Of a DNA stretch of 6,790 nt, positions 5,210-6,790 are shown piece by piece (positions within the stretch are counted from its first letter, which is position 1; each line of letters opens with the position of its first letter). The notes beneath the pieces were generated by a model. The model worked only from the letters and a program-made list of their open reading frames with translations. It made no database searches and had not been told where the DNA came from. This DNA comes from an uncultured Lentisphaeria bacterium. Its GTDB lineage: Bacteria > Verrucomicrobiota > Lentisphaeria > Victivallales > Victivallaceae. The DNA lies in NCBI GenBank assembly GCA_937888615.1, contig CALABZ010000255.1:1-6790 (forward strand), in the 5' to 3' direction. A program made the translations under genes and the position numbers.

Positions 5210-6058
5210 ATGGAAAAGCAACGTACGTTAAAGAAAACAGCGGTACTTTCCGGGATTGCACTGCATACCGGGGTCCGGGCAATATTAAAGATTAATCCGG
5301 CTCCGGAGAATCACGGCATCGTCTTTCGGCGTGTCGACCTGCCGAATAAGCCATCGGTCCGGGCTGTGGGCACCAACGTGGTCGATGTCCGTCGCGGCAC
5401 CACGATCGCCGATGGCAAGGGGATGGTCAGCACGGTCGAACATATCATGGCGTCCCTGCATGCCTGCCATGTCGACAACGCCATTGTCGATATGGACGGT
5501 CCCGAACCGCCGATCGCCGACGGCGGCGCTCTTCCCTGCATGAACGTACTCCTCGAAGCCGGCTTCGAAGAACAGAACGCTCCGGCTGAATACTGGACCG
5601 CCTCCGACATGATTTACGTGGAAAGGGGCGAAACCAAAATGGTCATTACTCCCTGTGACGAATTGCGCATCAGTTGCCTGACCTCTTTCAAGGGGGTTCC
5701 GAACGATCCGCAATACCTCTCGATGGTCATCACGCAGGAAAGTTTTCTGAAAGAACTCGCCCCGGCGCGGACGTTCGCCAATTATTCCGATCTGAAAGTC
5801 CTTTTCGAAATGGGTCTGTGCAAAGGCGGCAGCCTTGACAACTCGGCGATCATCCACAACGGCGCGATCATCTGCAAGGAAGAACTGCGTTTCGAGGATG
5901 AAATCGTCCGCCACAAGATGCTCGACATCGTCGGCGATCTTTATCTGTGCGGCAAACGGGTCAAGGCCAACGTCATTGCCATCAAACCCGGTCATCCCTC
6001 CAACGTGGAAATGGCCAAGGCCATGATCGAACAGGCCAATAATCATAAGAAGAAATAA
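5210..6058 (+). CDS. lpxC: UDP-3-O-acyl-N-acetylglucosamine deacetylase (LpxC)
   Basis: This zinc enzyme removes the N-acetyl group from UDP-3-O-acyl-GlcNAc, the committed cytoplasmic step of lipid A synthesis, and marks the organism as LPS-making. With a start at 5210 the protein has 282 aa, slightly shorter than the usual 300 or so. An upstream in-frame GTG (5159) would add 17 residues, but these lie over the candidate promoter, and the family N-terminus 'KQRTLKKTAVLSGIALHTG' begins at residue 3. Active-site landmarks are all present: 'STVEHIMASL' (74-83) with Glu77 and zinc His78; 'RHKMLDIVGDL' (234-244) with zinc His235, Lys236 and zinc Asp239; and 'GHPSNVEMA' (261-269) with the catalytic-acid His262. 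'PPIADGGALP' (100-109) replaces the usual I-M-D-G-S-A-x-P. The C-terminal tail is short and Lys-rich. A gene for a tandem FabZ protein follows 31 bases later. The ribosome site is weak (GGA). Confidence 0.95.
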   Translation: MEKQRTLKKTAVLSGIALHTGVRAILKINPAPENHGIVFRRVDLPNKPSVRAVGTNVVDVRRGTTIADGKGMVSTVEHIMASLHACHVDNAIVDMDGPEPPIADGGALPCMNVLLEAGFEEQNAPAEYWTASDMIYVERGETKMVITPCDELRISCLTSFKGVPNDPQYLSMVITQESFLKELAPARTFANYSDLKVLFEMGLCKGGSLDNSAIIHNGAIICKEELRFEDEIVRHKMLDIVGDLYLCGKRVKANVIAIKPGHPSNVEMAKAMIEQANNHKKK

Positions 6059-6089
6059 AAAACAATCATAAAAAGAGACAGGTGAAAAC

Positions 6090-6790
6090 ATGGAAGTTGG
6101 TAAAATTCTGGGCATTGCCGAAATCAAAAAAATCCTGCCGTTCCGCAACCCCATGCTGATGCTGGACCGCGTCCAGGTGGAAAGCGAAACCCGGTTTATC
6201 GGGCTGAAAAATCTCTCCACCAACGAAGGATTTTTCCAGGGTCATTTCCCCGGCCACCAGATCATGCCCGGCGTGCTTCAGGTCGAAACCATGAAACAGC
6301 TCGGCCAACTCGCCGTTACCGACAAACTCGATCCGGAACGTACCGGCGAAATCTACATGAAGAAAGTGGAAAAGGTCAAATTCCGCAAGCCGAACAACCC
6401 CGGCGACCGCATCAGGATTGAGATCGAAGTTCAGGAAATCGCCGGCGGCGAAGCCCGTATCAGCGGCAAAGTCAGCAACAAATCCGGCGTCACCAGTCAG
6501 GCCGTGATTACGCTGGCCGTTCGTCCGGCCTCGGCTCCGTCCGAAATGCCCGAACTGTGGAATGAATTCGACAAAGACGCCAATACCGCTCAGGATGTCC
6601 ACGGCATCATGAAATACATGCCGCACCGTTACCCGTTCCTGTTCATCGACCATATCGCCAACTCCGACGGCACTCATGTGGTTTCGGTCAAGAACATCAC
6701 CGGCAACGAACCCGTCTTCCAGGGCTATGTGAATGACGACCGCATGACGCTGCCCGAATCCTACCTGTGCGAAATTGCCGCCCAGGCCGG
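6090..6790 (+). CDS. tandem FabZ-like (3R)-hydroxyacyl-ACP dehydratase, C-terminus cut by window
   Basis: The frame is open from ATG 6090 (AGGTGA 4 bases upstream) to the window end, 233 codons plus 2 bases, already much longer than a normal FabZ (about 145-160 aa). Domain 1 (about 8-145) is a complete FabZ hotdog: 'ILPFRNPMLMLDRV' (15-28), 'NEGFFQGHFPGHQIMPGVL' (45-63) with catalytic His52, and Glu66 in 'VETMKQLGQL'. After a linker of about 25 residues, a second FabZ-like unit begins at about 173: 'IMKYMPHRYPFLFIDHI' (173-189) and 'VKNITGNEPVFQG' (200-212). Its second motif reads GYVNDDR where FabZ has GHFPGxP, so the His position is Tyr213, while Glu228 in 'CEIAAQAG' is kept. FabZ dehydrates hydroxyacyl-ACP in fatty-acid synthesis, using the pool from which lipid A acyl chains come, so placement after lpxC makes sense. 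Whether the second domain is catalytic is unknown; only its first half is visible. Confidence 0.9.
   Translation, partial: MEVGKILGIAEIKKILPFRNPMLMLDRVQVESETRFIGLKNLSTNEGFFQGHFPGHQIMPGVLQVETMKQLGQLAVTDKLDPERTGEIYMKKVEKVKFRKPNNPGDRIRIEIEVQEIAGGEARISGKVSNKSGVTSQAVITLAVRPASAPSEMPELWNEFDKDANTAQDVHGIMKYMPHRYPFLFIDHIANSDGTHVVSVKNITGNEPVFQGYVNDDRMTLPESYLCEIAAQA

Noticed and set aside
5115..5282. 56-residue N-terminal extension of MiaA, and 17-residue extension of LpxC from 5159
   Set aside because: Both extend into the divergent gap or the neighbouring gene; the family N-termini begin at the downstream Met in each case.
6030..6089. Repeated AATCATAA motifs and A-rich sequence between lpxC and the FabZ gene
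   Set aside because: Only two short imperfect copies, partly coding for the Lys-rich LpxC tail; no hairpin, so neither terminator nor repeat array.
5285..6223. A 312-codon minus-strand frame opposite lpxC and the start of the FabZ gene
   Set aside because: It crosses two well-supported genes and its translation shows no domain; shadow of codon bias. The same applies to 2320-3045 (opposite srkA) and 6066-6677 (opposite the FabZ gene).
1..6790. Possible mobile element, CRISPR array, tRNA or riboswitch
   Set aside because: No transposase or integrase, no regularly spaced repeats, no cloverleaf-like segment, and gaps are too short (at most 158 bases) for most riboswitches.

Overview
The window reads as accessory and core chromosome of a Gram-negative bacterium of moderately high GC. 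LpxC and a FabZ-type dehydratase side by side mean that lipid A is made. The density of AraC-family regulators, a BlaI/M56 pair and a divergent MiaA would suit the PVC group, perhaps Lentisphaerota (Victivallis-like). That placement is inference from gene style, not from a marker. No rRNA, tRNA, CRISPR array, insertion sequence or phage gene is visible.

Layout: (1) 1-970, minus strand: a BlaI/MecI-type repressor followed, with a 4-base ATGA overlap, by the N-terminal part of a BlaR1/M56-type membrane protein that leaves the window at base 1. A near-consensus sigma-70 promoter and an imperfect inverted repeat lie just upstream of the repressor. (2) 1129-3291, plus strand: a tight three-gene set of a 97-aa Fis-type helix-turn-helix protein, an AraC-family regulator that starts one base after it, and a SrkA (YihE)-type protein kinase. 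The kinase gene ends in a hairpin plus T-run that looks like an intrinsic terminator. (3) 3288-5114, minus strand: miaA (tRNA A37 dimethylallyltransferase) followed 15 bases later by a second AraC-family regulator, whose stop codon overlaps that of srkA on the other strand. (4) 5210-6790, plus strand: lpxC, then a gene encoding two FabZ-like hotdog domains in one chain, cut off by the window end.

How the genes fit together: the first block is a self-contained sensor/repressor switch whose target genes are not visible. The second is a co-transcribed regulatory set in which two DNA-binding proteins are probably translationally coupled and travel with a stress kinase. The third mixes tRNA modification with a regulator of unknown ligand. 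The fourth is an envelope-lipid block: LpxC commits UDP-acyl-GlcNAc to lipid A, and FabZ-type dehydratases draw on the same hydroxyacyl-ACP pool.

The most unusual item is the tandem FabZ protein. Its first hotdog domain keeps the catalytic His and Glu. Its second has lost the GHFPG His motif but keeps the Glu. The remainder of the window looks like known families in a slightly unusual arrangement, and I see no strong case for a wholly new system.
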